Positions 55,741 through 64,000 of a stretch of DNA of 64,000 bases are shown piece after piece. The position numbers and the translations under genes are program-made. The notes beneath the pieces were generated by a model, which saw only the letters and a list, made by a program, of their open reading frames with translations, had not been told where the DNA came from and did not search any database. How positions within the stretch are numbered: position 1 is the stretch's first letter; the number at the start of each line of letters is the position of its first letter. Source of the stretch: Methylosinus sp. C49 (GTDB taxonomy: Bacteria > Pseudomonadota > Alphaproteobacteria > Rhizobiales > Beijerinckiaceae); assembly GCF_009936375.1 (NCBI RefSeq), contig NZ_AP022333.1, positions 186,001 through 250,000 of the forward strand. The letters are read 5' to 3'.

Positions 55741-56791
55741 AACGAGACTGCTTGGCGGCGACGAGCTCTCCGAAGAGATAGGCGTCCACCCTGAGTCCGA
55801 CGGGCAGCTTGGCGTCGCCGTCGAGATCGACGAGCACCTGCAGGACCTTTGTATCGACGCGGTCGCCGGGGCGTCCCGTCTGCACGATCTTCGAGCCCAT
55901 TCGGGACGACACCCAGCTCACGCGGCCCTGGAACTTGCGACCGGGATAGGCGTCGCTGACCACTTCGACGCGCTGATCCGGCGTCACCTTGCCGATGTCG
56001 GTCTCGTCCACCTCGGCGCGCACTTTGAGGCCGCGCAGATCGCCGACGATGGCGACCGTCGTCGGCGGCACATTGGTGACGGTCTCGCCCACCTCATGGG
56101 TGCGGCGCAAGACGGTTCCCGCCACCGGCGAACGAATGAAGGTCTTGTCGAAGATCGCCTTCGCCGAGGCCAGCTCCGCATCGGCGAGCCGCAGCCGCGC
56201 GCGCGCGGCGTCGACGTCCTCGGAGCGGGCGCCCGTCTGCAATTGCGCGAGGCGCTGGGCGGCGACGGTGCGGCGCGCCTCGCTGGCGTCGAGATTGGCC
56301 TTCGCCTGATCGAGCATCGCCTGCGGCGAGACGCCCCGCTTGGCCAGCGGCTGCCGACGCTCATAGTCGCGACGCGCATATTTGAGCCCGGCGTCGGCTT
56401 CCGAGAGAGCCGCCTCGGCCTCACGCAGCTCCTCGGCGCGCGCGCCATGCAGAATGCGGTCGAGCTCGGCCTGACGGAGCGCGAGCTGCGCCTGCGCGGA
56501 GGCGACGCGCGCGCTCTGCTCGGCGTTGTCGATGACGGCGATGACCTGCCCCGCCGTCACCTCGTCATTCTCCTCGACCTTGAATTCCTTGATCACGCCG
56601 ACGATCTGCGCGGAGATCTCGCGCTCCTTGCTATTGGGCTCGACGACGCCGGGCGCTGCGGCGACCCGATGCTGCGAGACGAGCTTGGCGCTCGAGGAGA
56701 GCGCCTGCTCGGCGCGGCCGCTCATCGTTGACGATACGGCGGCGAGGCCGACGAGAAGAAGAATGGCCGGCGACGGCCGATCGAGTTTCAT
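55739..56791 (-). CDS. devB: DevB-like (HlyD-family) membrane fusion protein
   Basis: A 350-residue periplasmic adaptor with an N-terminal signal/anchor (SPAILLLVGLAAVSS), a first lipoyl half (VVEPNSKEREISAQIVGVI, DNDEVTAGQ-like region), a long coiled coil (about residues 95-205, Ala/Arg/Glu-rich), a second half (FIRSPVAGTVLRRTHEVGETV) and a beta-barrel (LKVRAEVDETDIGKVTPDQ). DevB-type adaptors connect a DevC/DevA-type ABC transporter to TolC and export glycolipids in cyanobacterial heterocysts. The start overlaps the DevA-like stop by ATGA, making it the last gene of the operon. The family name is by similarity of pattern, and the substrate is unknown. Confidence 0.85.
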   Translation of the reverse strand: MKLDRPSPAILLLVGLAAVSSTMSGRAEQALSSSAKLVSQHRVAAAPGVVEPNSKEREISAQIVGVIKEFKVEENDEVTAGQVIAVIDNAEQSARVASAQAQLALRQAELDRILHGARAEELREAEAALSEADAGLKYARRDYERRQPLAKRGVSPQAMLDQAKANLDASEARRTVAAQRLAQLQTGARSEDVDAARARLRLADAELASAKAIFDKTFIRSPVAGTVLRRTHEVGETVTNVPPTTVAIVGDLRGLKVRAEVDETDIGKVTPDQRVEVVSDAYPGRKFQGRVSWVSSRMGSKIVQTGRPGDRVDTKVLQVLVDLDGDAKLPVGLRVDAYLFGELVAAKQSR

Positions 56792-57510
56792 GACGCGCTC
56801 CCTGCGCCGAAGGAATGGGACGATTCTGGAGGCTTATCGACAATGCGGCCGTCCTCCAGATGCAAGACGCGATTCGCGAACTGAAAAATGCGAAAGTCAT
56901 GCGTGACGATGACGACCGCGCGGCGGCCGTTGCGCGCGAGCGCCTGCAGAAGCTCCATCGCCTTCAGGCCATTCTCGGAATCGAGCGCCGCCGTCGGCTC
57001 GTCGGCGATGAGTATCTCGGGATCGGCGGCGAGCGCGCGCGCGATCGCCACGCGCTGCTTCTGTCCGATGCTGAGTTCCGCCGGAAAGGCGTCGATGCGA
57101 TGACCGAGGCCGACGCTTCCGAGCAGCTCATGCGCCCGGACGCGCGCGACATCCTTCTCGACGCCCATGAGATCGAGCGCGACCATCACATTCTCCGTCG
57201 CCGTCAGCATCGGGAACAGATTATGCGCCTGAAAGATGAAGCCGAAGTGTTGAAGGCGCAGCTCCGCCAGCCGATCTTCGTCGAGGGTCTCGGTCGACTT
57301 GCCGCAAATGGTGATCTTGCCGGCGGTCGGGCGCAGCAGATGGCCGAGTATATGAACGAGCGTCGTCTTGCCGCTGCCGGAGGGACCCACGAGGAGCAGG
57401 ACCTCGCCCGGCAGAATATCGATGTCGATATTCTTCAGAACCTGGACGGCGCTCGGTCCCTCGCCGAAATTGTGAACGAGGCCGCGCGCGCTCAATATGG
57501 GCTGCGTCAT
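56788..57510 (-). CDS. devA: DevA-like ABC transporter ATPase
   Basis: A 240-residue nucleotide-binding subunit with Walker A GPSGSGKTT (residues 42-50), signature LSIGQKQRV (from 146, SIGQ instead of SGGQ), Walker B ILIADEP (166-172) and the H-loop His in VIVTHDFRIF. It belongs to the LolD/MacB/DevA group that drives FtsX-type permeases. The ATG at 57510 overlaps the permease stop (ATGA), and the 3' end overlaps the adaptor start (ATGA), so translation of the three is probably coupled. A longer upstream reading in this frame is a shadow of the permease gene. Confidence 0.9.
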   Translation of the reverse strand: MTQPILSARGLVHNFGEGPSAVQVLKNIDIDILPGEVLLLVGPSGSGKTTLVHILGHLLRPTAGKITICGKSTETLDEDRLAELRLQHFGFIFQAHNLFPMLTATENVMVALDLMGVEKDVARVRAHELLGSVGLGHRIDAFPAELSIGQKQRVAIARALAADPEILIADEPTAALDSENGLKAMELLQALARNGRRAVVIVTHDFRIFQFANRVLHLEDGRIVDKPPESSHSFGAGSAS

Positions 57511-58637
57511 CGGAACACCTTCACCGGATCGACCGTCATCACCTTGCCGATCGAGCCGATCGAGGCGGCGACGCACATCAGCATCGTCGCCACGACGATT
57601 CCGAAGGCGAGCCAGAGCGGCACCTCCGGCGCCGAGCTGAGATGGCGGGTGAAGACGACGACGACCGCTATGACGGCGAGGCCGATCGCCGCGCCGAACA
57701 CGCCGCCGAGCACCGCCTGCTGCACGATGATGCGATAGAGATAGGAACGCGGGCCGCCCATGGCGCGAATGACGGCGTATTCCGGCAGGCGATCCATCGT
57801 GCTGGCGTAGAGCGTCTGCGCGACGATGACGACGCCGACGAGCAAGGCCAGCAGAGTCGAGCTGACCAGCGTGATGCCGGCGCCCGTGGTCACGAGCCAA
57901 TAATATTGGCTGCGCCAGGCGAGCTGTCCCGCCGTCAGCACCTCGACCTCCGACATGCGCGCGGCGAGCGCCTCGGCCACCGCCTCCGGTCTATAGCCCT
58001 CGGCGACGCGCACCAGCACATAGGCGATGTCATTGTCCGGCGCGTAGAAGAAGGATCGCGCCTTGGCGAGCGACATGAACACATAGGGCGCCTGGGTGAA
58101 GGTCCTTATGCCGTCCGTGAAGCCGACCACACGAATTCTGTGGCTGTTGATCTCGACCGTCTCGCCGAGCGTGCGAATGCCGAGCTTATCGGCATAGAGG
58201 CGGTCGATCACCGCGCCGTCCGGCTCCGCAAGCGCCTCTTTCGCGCTCGGCCCTTCGACCATGGCGAAGGGCAGGCCCATCGTCGCATCGGGATCGATGC
58301 CGATGACGATGACGATCTGCCGAACGCCGTCCGGCCGCTTCAGAAAGCCGAAGTGGAGCATATAGGGCTCGGCCGCCGCGACGCCCTCGACCGACATCGC
58401 CTGAAAGCGCCGCCGCTCCTGCAGAGGCGTCGCGAGATCGACGCTGGGCACGCCTTCCGCCGTGATCCAGAGATCGGCGCCGGCGTGATCGACGACGGTC
58501 GAGATCGTATGGACGAAATTCAGCAGCATTCCGAGCTGAATGCCCATCAATATCGTGGAGAATGCGATGCCGGTGAGCGTGATCGCGAAACGGATGCGAT
58601 CATGGACGAGATTGCGCCATGCGATGAGCAAGGTCAT
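57507..58637 (-). CDS. devC: DevC-like FtsX-type ABC permease
   Basis: A 376-residue permease with the MacB/FtsX topology: an N-terminal membrane helix (FAITLTGIAFSTILMGIQLGM), a periplasmic domain of about 200 residues, and three C-terminal helices (GAGITLVSSTLLALLVGVVIV, GGVFGAAIGLAVIAVVVVF, LWLAFGIVVATMLMCVAASI). The start MTLLIAWRNLVHDRIR at 58637 matches the usual DevC N-terminus and has AAAGG upstream. The upstream in-frame extension (to 59021) overlaps the PPTase gene and looks non-coding. It is first of the devC-devA-devB trio and lies 140 nt after the DH-PPTase gene. Confidence 0.88.
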   Translation of the reverse strand: MTLLIAWRNLVHDRIRFAITLTGIAFSTILMGIQLGMLLNFVHTISTVVDHAGADLWITAEGVPSVDLATPLQERRRFQAMSVEGVAAAEPYMLHFGFLKRPDGVRQIVIVIGIDPDATMGLPFAMVEGPSAKEALAEPDGAVIDRLYADKLGIRTLGETVEINSHRIRVVGFTDGIRTFTQAPYVFMSLAKARSFFYAPDNDIAYVLVRVAEGYRPEAVAEALAARMSEVEVLTAGQLAWRSQYYWLVTTGAGITLVSSTLLALLVGVVIVAQTLYASTMDRLPEYAVIRAMGGPRSYLYRIIVQQAVLGGVFGAAIGLAVIAVVVVFTRHLSSAPEVPLWLAFGIVVATMLMCVAASIGSIGKVMTVDPVKVFR

Positions 58638-58777
58638 CCGCGCGCCTTTCGACGCGGCGGCCGAGACGCTCTCGGCGCGGCTTTTCAGCGCGTATAGGGT
58701 ATCGCCGGACACAAGGACCCTTTCCACCTCGCCGCCAGCCGCCCCGCGGGGGACATTGCGGCGCCCTCGGAAAATAC

Positions 58778-60505
58778 TCAAGCCGAGGCGCATTCTTCGC
58801 CTCGGGGCGGAAGAGGAACGTCCTCCGTCACACAAGCTATTATAAAGCCATTGCTTTCTATAGTCTCGACAGCATAGGCGGACATGGTTTCCCGATCCTG
58901 GATTCGAATGCTCCCCTCTGGCGAAAAATCGACCGCTTCGAGCGATTTCAGCCTTCCGTCGACGCCGGAGCCGAGCAGCTTTCCCACCGCCTCCTTCGCC
59001 CCCCAGACCCGGGTGATCCATTCGGCGCGGCGGGCCGTCCCGAGCGCATTCACCTTCTCGCGCTCGTCGGGGCCGGCGACGGCGGCGAGAAACCCGTCGC
59101 CCCGATCGGCGATCCGCTCTATGTCGACGCCGACACGCCCGCTATGGGCGGCGGCGATCGCCCGATCCTCGCAATGGGCGATGCTGACATGGGGCAGCAG
59201 CACCTCGCGCCCGTCTTCGCCGGCGACATAGGGGCGGCCCGCCGGATCGGATCGGATGAGGATCGCGGCCGGATGCGCCATTTCGGCCCCGGTGCGGTCG
59301 CTGATCCAGCGTCGGACGCAATCCTTGGCGACCGTGCGGCCGAGCAGCCATTGGCGCTGGCGCGCCGGAAAGCGGGCGTGGCTCTCATAGACGGCGGCCT
59401 CCTCGAGGCCGAGACAATCGCGCGCGAGCATTCGCGGATCGAATTTGCCGAGATCGGGCTCGGCGAGGTAAAGGACCAGCGGGCCGTCGGCAGAGCCGCC
59501 GACCGGCGCGGGACGGCCGAGCAGAAATTGTCCGGGCGCGCGCCGGTAATCGACGAGACACCGCTCCCATTGGAATTTCCAGCAGCGCAGATCCGCGATG
59601 CGCATCCAGACGCCGCCTTCGCCATCCTCCGCCTCGACATCGGCGTGAATGGTCTTGCCGTCGGTCTTGCGCAGCTCGATGCGCACGGGGACGAGCCTTC
59701 CCGCGGGCGGCGTCGGCCGATAGAGCTCGAGCTTGCCGAGCCCCACGGGAAAAGCGTAGCGATCCCGCTGCATCGCATAGACGCCGACCATTTGGCAGAT
59801 GGCGTCGAGCACGCAGGGCTGCAGCAGCAGCTGAGGCTCCGCCATGGAGCGAAACAGGCCGGCGGACGAGGGGATGCGCAAATGGCCGGCAATGCGCCGT
59901 TCCTCGACAAAAACCTCGCCGAAGAGGCAGCGGAAGGCCGGTCCATGGAACAAATGGCGCTCGGCGTAGAGACGCGCGGCGTCGATCCTGAGCGCGGCGC
60001 CCACGTCGAGCGCGCCGAAATCCGGGAACAGCTCCAGCAGATAATGGCGGCCGAACAGCAGCGTCGCCTCGATCGACGGGCCGCTCTGACCTTCGGCGCG
60101 AATGGCGGCGCGCACGAAAGTGGCGTCGCGCTGCGGATCATAGCGGTCGAGACGCGCTTCGATCGCCAAAATTGCGGACTCGGCGTCGACGAGATCGATC
60201 CATCTCGTCGCCTTTATCGCCTCGACGCCGATGAGCCCCTGTCCCGGAACGACACAGGCGGCGACCTCCGCCATCGCCTCTATGCTCATCGTCATCGGCA
60301 GCACGGGCAGGCAGGCCGAGAGCGGCTTGACGCCGGGCGCGTGAACAAAGGCGTGGTCGGCGAGATAGAGGTCCTCGTCGAGATGGAGGATGCGCTCGAC
60401 TAGGACGCTCTCGCCGCGCGTCGCGGCGAGGACGCGGCCGACGAAAGGCAGCGCGCCGCCGCGTCTCGACACGATCCGATTCCGAGCTTCGAGCACAGCG
60501 TCCAT
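58778..60505 (-). CDS. PKS dehydratase fused to 4'-phosphopantetheinyl transferase
   Basis: A 575-residue two-part protein. Residues 1 to about 330 form a PKS-type double-hotdog dehydratase: His51 in LADHAFVHAPG followed by PLSACLPVLPMTMSIEAM, with the second half carrying HGPAFRCLF and LLQPCVLDAIC (Asp of the dyad). Residues from about 360 to the end are a Sfp-like PPTase: ISIAHCEDRAI-like region, GVDIERI (Asp461) and WGAKEAVGKLLG. Joining a tailoring catalytic domain to the enzyme that activates carrier proteins is uncommon outside PUFA/HglE-like systems. The gene starts 11 nt after the type III PKS stop. It probably supplies the dehydration step missing from the partial PKS and primes the ACP/PCP domains here. 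Confidence 0.88.
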   Translation of the reverse strand: MDAVLEARNRIVSRRGGALPFVGRVLAATRGESVLVERILHLDEDLYLADHAFVHAPGVKPLSACLPVLPMTMSIEAMAEVAACVVPGQGLIGVEAIKATRWIDLVDAESAILAIEARLDRYDPQRDATFVRAAIRAEGQSGPSIEATLLFGRHYLLELFPDFGALDVGAALRIDAARLYAERHLFHGPAFRCLFGEVFVEERRIAGHLRIPSSAGLFRSMAEPQLLLQPCVLDAICQMVGVYAMQRDRYAFPVGLGKLELYRPTPPAGRLVPVRIELRKTDGKTIHADVEAEDGEGGVWMRIADLRCWKFQWERCLVDYRRAPGQFLLGRPAPVGGSADGPLVLYLAEPDLGKFDPRMLARDCLGLEEAAVYESHARFPARQRQWLLGRTVAKDCVRRWISDRTGAEMAHPAAILIRSDPAGRPYVAGEDGREVLLPHVSIAHCEDRAIAAAHSGRVGVDIERIADRGDGFLAAVAGPDEREKVNALGTARRAEWITRVWGAKEAVGKLLGSGVDGRLKSLEAVDFSPEGSIRIQDRETMSAYAVETIESNGFIIACVTEDVPLPPRGEECASA

Positions 60506-60516
60506 GCGATCCGCGC

Positions 60517-61770
60517 TCAGATCTTCTCGAGCACGAGGCCGGTCGCGGTGAGACCGGGGCCGAAGCCCAGCGCCACGACATGCGCGCCCGTGGGAATAGA
60601 GCGCTCCTCGACGATCGCCTTCAGAATATGCGGCACGGTGGCCGAGGACATATTGCCATTCTCGAAGAACACATTCTTGCTCATCGCCACCTGATCGTCG
60701 TCGAGCTTCAGCTCGGATTGGATATGCTCGACGATCTTGGGTCCGCCGGGATGAATGGCGAAATAGAGCCGGCTGCGCTCGCGCTCGAAGTCGAGCCCGG
60801 CGCGGCGCAAAAGATCCTCGACGAAGCCTTTGACCGCGGCCTTGATGACCACCGGCACCATGATCGACAGGCTCATATGGAAGCGCGTCGGACCCGGCAC
60901 CCAGGTCATGTCGTCGGCGGAGTCGGGAAGGAGATGCTCATTATAGGCGAGCACCTTGAGGCCGGAGAGTCCCTGGTTCCTCAGATAATCCTCGGTGACG
61001 GCCGAATATTTGATGAAGCCGTCCGCGAACAGCGTCATGGTGATGATGTTCTGCGCGGTGAGCTCCTCGGCGTCGCGATGCGCGGAGAGAATCTCCGTAT
61101 GCACGATGTCGACGCGCTCCTTGGGCGGCGTGACGCCCATATGGGAGGAGGCGAGAAAGCCATGCGCCATGCGTATGGCCGGAAAGGCGCCGTAGCAGCC
61201 CATATGATAGCTGTGCGTGACCGTCGTGCGCAGCCAGCCCTTTTTCGCGGTCATGCGCTCGACCGGGCTCGGCGCGAGATAGCCCGAGCAGGTGACATGG
61301 ATGAGATCGTCCGGCGCCTCGAAAACATCGGCGTATAGTTTCTCGAGGCAATCATCCGCGACATGCGCGTAGCTCTCGTGCCGCGCCTTCAAATCCTTCG
61401 GATTGAGATCGCGGTAATTGTCGAAGAGCCGCATATATTCTTCTTCCGGCTCGGCGACGGAGAATTCGCCGTCGGCGAAGACGATATCCTGGAGGCGCGG
61501 AAAAAAGACGAGCTGCCGCGCTTTCACGACGGCGGGAGACAGGCCGTAGTTCGAGAATTTCTGCCTGATCTCCTGATGCTTGGCGAAAAACGCCTCTTTG
61601 TCGGTCAGGCCGTTGCGCGAGCAGAAGGCGCGCGCGAATCCATAGGCGCTGAGCTCCAGCGTCAGCCCTTGCGGCGTCGGATCGGCCATGCGCACCGGAA
61701 CGAAATCGGTGAGGCAGCAAGCATTTTTGACGCTGGCGCGCGTAAGGCGCTCGGTAAGTGCGAAAGACAT
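60517..61770 (-). CDS. Type III polyketide synthase (chalcone/stilbene synthase-like)
   Basis: A 417-residue thiolase-fold enzyme with the complete type III PKS triad: Cys161 (HVTCSGY), His340 (FAIHPGGPKIVE) and Asn373 (ENGNMSSATVP). It also has the C-terminal GFGPGL loop typical of chalcone synthases, which separates it from ordinary KAS III. Such enzymes extend an acyl thioester with malonyl-CoA and cyclise it to resorcinols, pyrones or phloroglucinols. GAGGGGG lies about 8 nt before the ATG at 61770. It sits between the type I PKS and DH-PPTase genes with short gaps, so a long-chain acyl group made by the type I PKS is the likely substrate, as in bacterial phenolic lipid pathways. The true product is not deducible. 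Confidence 0.85.
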   Translation of the reverse strand: MSFALTERLTRASVKNACCLTDFVPVRMADPTPQGLTLELSAYGFARAFCSRNGLTDKEAFFAKHQEIRQKFSNYGLSPAVVKARQLVFFPRLQDIVFADGEFSVAEPEEEYMRLFDNYRDLNPKDLKARHESYAHVADDCLEKLYADVFEAPDDLIHVTCSGYLAPSPVERMTAKKGWLRTTVTHSYHMGCYGAFPAIRMAHGFLASSHMGVTPPKERVDIVHTEILSAHRDAEELTAQNIITMTLFADGFIKYSAVTEDYLRNQGLSGLKVLAYNEHLLPDSADDMTWVPGPTRFHMSLSIMVPVVIKAAVKGFVEDLLRRAGLDFERERSRLYFAIHPGGPKIVEHIQSELKLDDDQVAMSKNVFFENGNMSSATVPHILKAIVEERSIPTGAHVVALGFGPGLTATGLVLEKI

Positions 61771-61808
61771 TTTTTAAACCCCCTCTTCGACCCGCCCGTT
61801 TCGACGCC

Positions 61809-64000
61809 TCATTGGCGCAGCGCCAATTGCGCAATTCTCTGCATGCTCGCCGCGACGACGATCTCTGGATTTCCGGTCGCGCCGCGCGCAAGCTCGTCCA
61901 GGCATTCCTGCCGGCCCTGCTCGATCTCGAGCGTGCGAATGTCCTTGGATTCGTAGAGCCGGCGCAATTCGTCCGTGACCATGCCGCCGTTCCACGGCCC
62001 CCAATTGATCGCGACGACATGCGTCTTGGGCCATTCGAGGCTCAGCCGCGACGCGAGCTTGTTCAGCACCTCATTGGCCGCGCTATAATCGCTCTGGCCG
62101 GCGTTGCCGAAACGCCCCGCGATCGACGAGAAGAACAGCAGGAAGCGCAGCCCTTCGGGACGCAGCTTCTCGATCAGCGTGAAGGCCGGCGTGGCCTTTG
62201 TCGCGAAGACGCGATCGAAGGAGTCGAGCGTCTTGTCGCGAATAAGGCGATCGTCCAGCACGCCGGCGCCATGCAGCACGCCGTCTATGCGGCCGAAGCG
62301 CGCATACACATCATCGATGAGCCGGCCGAAAGCGTCGGCGTCGGTGATGTCGAGCGAATGATATTCGACGCGCGCGCCGGCCGCCGTCATCGCCTCGAGA
62401 TTGGCGAGGATCTGGCGATCCTTCAGCATGCGCTTCCATTCGCGCTCGATCTCGACGGGCTTGACCTTCGGATTTTCGGCGCGCAGCCTGCCGATCAGAA
62501 ATTCTTTCAGCGCGCTCGCGGAAAGTCGCCTTGTCTCCTCGGGCTCCGCCGCCGGCGCGCGGCTGCGCCCGACGAGGACAAGCCGCGGACGATAGGCGGA
62601 GGCGACCGCTCTCGCTATATCGGCGGTGATGCCATAGGCGCCGCCGGTCGCGAGCACGACGGCCTCGGGATCGAGACACAAGCTCTCGATCTCGGCCGTC
62701 GCGGCGCTCGCCTGGCCGAGATCGAGCGTCCAGCGCCCGTCCTCGGTGAGGCCGATCTCGAGCGGCGAGGCGCGCAGGCCGGCCTCGATCATCAGCTCGC
62801 GCGCGATCACATCCGCCGCGAGCCGCGGATCGACATCGATGCAGCGCACGCGCAAATCCCGCCATTCCTGGGCGGCGGATTTGGCGACGCCGAGCGAACC
62901 GGCCGCGGCGGCCGAAAACCTTTGCTGTCGCCGCAGGCCGAATTGACCGTCGAGCGCCGTCACATTGACGAGCCAGCCGCCGCCGCGGCCGGCGCTGTCC
63001 TTCAAATCGCCTTCGAAAGTCTTGAGCAGCTGAAATAGATTGCGCGCGCATTCGAGCCGGCGCCGATCATCCACGCCCTCGGCGTCGAGCCCGGCGAGAT
63101 TGAACAGCGCGCCGACGCGATGGCGGCCCTCGGCGAGACGCGTCGCCAGCGCCTTCACCCCTTCAGGATCGGCGAAGTCGATCGTCATCGCATCCGTCGC
63201 GAGCGGCGCCGTCTGGTCGCCCGGCAGCACGCGCCAAACCTGATAGCCGCGCGCCTTCAGCGCCGAGTCGAGCGCCGTGGCGATCGGCGTCGCCTCGCCG
63301 ACGATGAGGACCATGCGCTCATAAGAATAGCCGTCCATCTCCGACGCCCGCGCGGCGCGCGGCGCGGGGAGGGGGGCGAGCACATAGCGAAGCGTTTCTT
63401 GGGGACCCACTGTCTCATTATCGGACTCCACCGTCCCCAGCGGGGACAGAGACGACGGAGCCTGAGCTTTTTTTGCCGGTTCGGCCCCTTCCGCTGCCGC
63501 GCGGCGCGCGTGCAGGCCATCGTACCATTCGACGACGGCGTTCAATGTCTTGAGGCCGGCGAGCTCGTCGAAGATCGCCTCTTCGTCGCGCCCCTCCATG
63601 AAGGGGAAGCGATCCTTGAGCTGATTGAAAATCTCGATCCGCTTGATGGAGTCGACGCCGAGATCGGCCTCCATATGCGCGTCGAAATCCAGCATTTCCG
63701 CCGAATAGCCGGTGCGCTCGATCATGGTGGCGAGAAGCTCGGCCTTGAATTGCGCGGTCGGCGGCATCTCAATGGACGCGCCCTCGGCTTTCGGAGCCGC
63801 GGCGCCATTGATGCGCGGCGGCGCCTCGACGATGGGCGCAGCGGAGACGATAGCGGCTCCATTGGCGGCGGCTCCATTGACCGCGGCGAGAACCTCCTCG
63901 GGCAGCACAGGAACCGGCACGCTCGGCGTCAGCAGCCGATGCGGCGCGGTCGGCGCCGGTTCGGCCTGCTGCGGCGCTTCGAACCGAGCGGGCTCTGGCG
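61809..64000 (-). CDS. PUFA-synthase/HglE-like type I PKS, C-terminal part (5' end outside window)
   Basis: About 729 C-terminal residues are visible. The frame stays open to the right edge through a Pro/Ala-rich linker, so the GTG at 63920 is not the real start. The ACP (TCC for the phosphopantetheine Ser at 63648-63650, motif LGVDSIKRIEIF) has the VDSIKR form typical of PUFA synthases and related iterative PKSs. A ketoreductase follows, with a nucleotide-binding motif (VLATGGAYGITADIARAV), VLHGAGVLDD, and the active-site Tyr in GQSDYSAANEVLNKL (62085-62087). The KS and AT domains are expected upstream, outside the window. It is followed after 38 nt by the type III PKS gene. Confidence 0.85.
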   Translation of the reverse strand, partial: PEPARFEAPQQAEPAPTAPHRLLTPSVPVPVLPEEVLAAVNGAAANGAAIVSAAPIVEAPPRINGAAAPKAEGASIEMPPTAQFKAELLATMIERTGYSAEMLDFDAHMEADLGVDSIKRIEIFNQLKDRFPFMEGRDEEAIFDELAGLKTLNAVVEWYDGLHARRAAAEGAEPAKKAQAPSSLSPLGTVESDNETVGPQETLRYVLAPLPAPRAARASEMDGYSYERMVLIVGEATPIATALDSALKARGYQVWRVLPGDQTAPLATDAMTIDFADPEGVKALATRLAEGRHRVGALFNLAGLDAEGVDDRRRLECARNLFQLLKTFEGDLKDSAGRGGGWLVNVTALDGQFGLRRQQRFSAAAAGSLGVAKSAAQEWRDLRVRCIDVDPRLAADVIARELMIEAGLRASPLEIGLTEDGRWTLDLGQASAATAEIESLCLDPEAVVLATGGAYGITADIARAVASAYRPRLVLVGRSRAPAAEPEETRRLSASALKEFLIGRLRAENPKVKPVEIEREWKRMLKDRQILANLEAMTAAGARVEYHSLDITDADAFGRLIDDVYARFGRIDGVLHGAGVLDDRLIRDKTLDSFDRVFATKATPAFTLIEKLRPEGLRFLLFFSSIAGRFGNAGQSDYSAANEVLNKLASRLSLEWPKTHVVAINWGPWNGGMVTDELRRLYESKDIRTLEIEQGRQECLDELARGATGNPEIVVAASMQRIAQLALRQ

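Noticed and set aside
57510-59021. N-terminal extensions of the DevA-like and DevC-like frames
   Set aside because: The extra residues are Arg-rich shadows of neighbouring genes. The family N-termini begin exactly at 57510 and 58637.

Overview
The window is about 64 kb of GC-rich DNA from a Gram-negative bacterium. The coding style, the Cus-type metal efflux, a TolC-type exporter and several large lipid/polyketide genes suggest an alphaproteobacterium. My guess is Rhizobiales, perhaps Methylocystaceae, but no taxonomic marker gene is present. No rRNA, tRNA, CRISPR array or insertion sequence was found.

Left part (1-21.3 kb): one giant minus-strand gene. At least 7,088 codons are visible and its 3' end lies off the left edge. 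It encodes a LEPR-XLL-type surface/secreted repeat protein with an N-terminal LEPR-XLL motif, thousands of residues of Ser/Thr/Ala/Gly-rich beta-repeats, a poly-glycine island, a beta-propeller-like stretch and a PKD-like domain. The very long open frames on the plus strand here are antisense shadows.

21.4-30.1 kb: a copper/silver efflux cluster on the plus strand (small secreted Cys/His protein, CusB-like adaptor with three metal-binding repeats, CusA-like pump). Next come a 37-codon mini-ORF with a strong ribosome-binding site overlapping a PqqD-HprK-like kinase fusion gene, two unrecognised minus-strand genes, a perfect 12-bp bidirectional terminator and a front-end-type fatty acid desaturase.

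30.5-54.1 kb: a divergent PKS/NRPS locus. The minus-strand arm is a type II thioesterase followed by a KS-AT-ACP-C-A-PCP-C* hybrid. The plus-strand arm is a Rieske oxygenase, an SCP2-like protein, a fatty acyl-AMP ligase fused to an ACP, and a two-module PKS (KS-AT-KR-ACP / KS-AT-DH-ER-KR-ACP). The simplest reading is an assembly line that activates a fatty acid, extends it with malonyl units and condenses it with a substrate chosen by an atypical adenylation domain. The terminal condensation domain lacks its catalytic His.

54.3-64 kb: a TolC-like outer membrane protein gene (plus) converges on a minus-strand operon. In transcription order this is the 3' part of a PUFA-synthase/HglE-like type I PKS (ACP-KR visible), a type III PKS, a PKS dehydratase fused to a phosphopantetheinyl transferase, and a DevC-DevA-DevB-like ABC exporter with two ATGA overlaps. 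This looks like a second pathway, making and exporting a long-chain lipid (possibly alkylresorcinol/alkylpyrone or glycolipid-like). Its PPTase could activate carriers of both pathways, and its exporter plus TolC could serve either.
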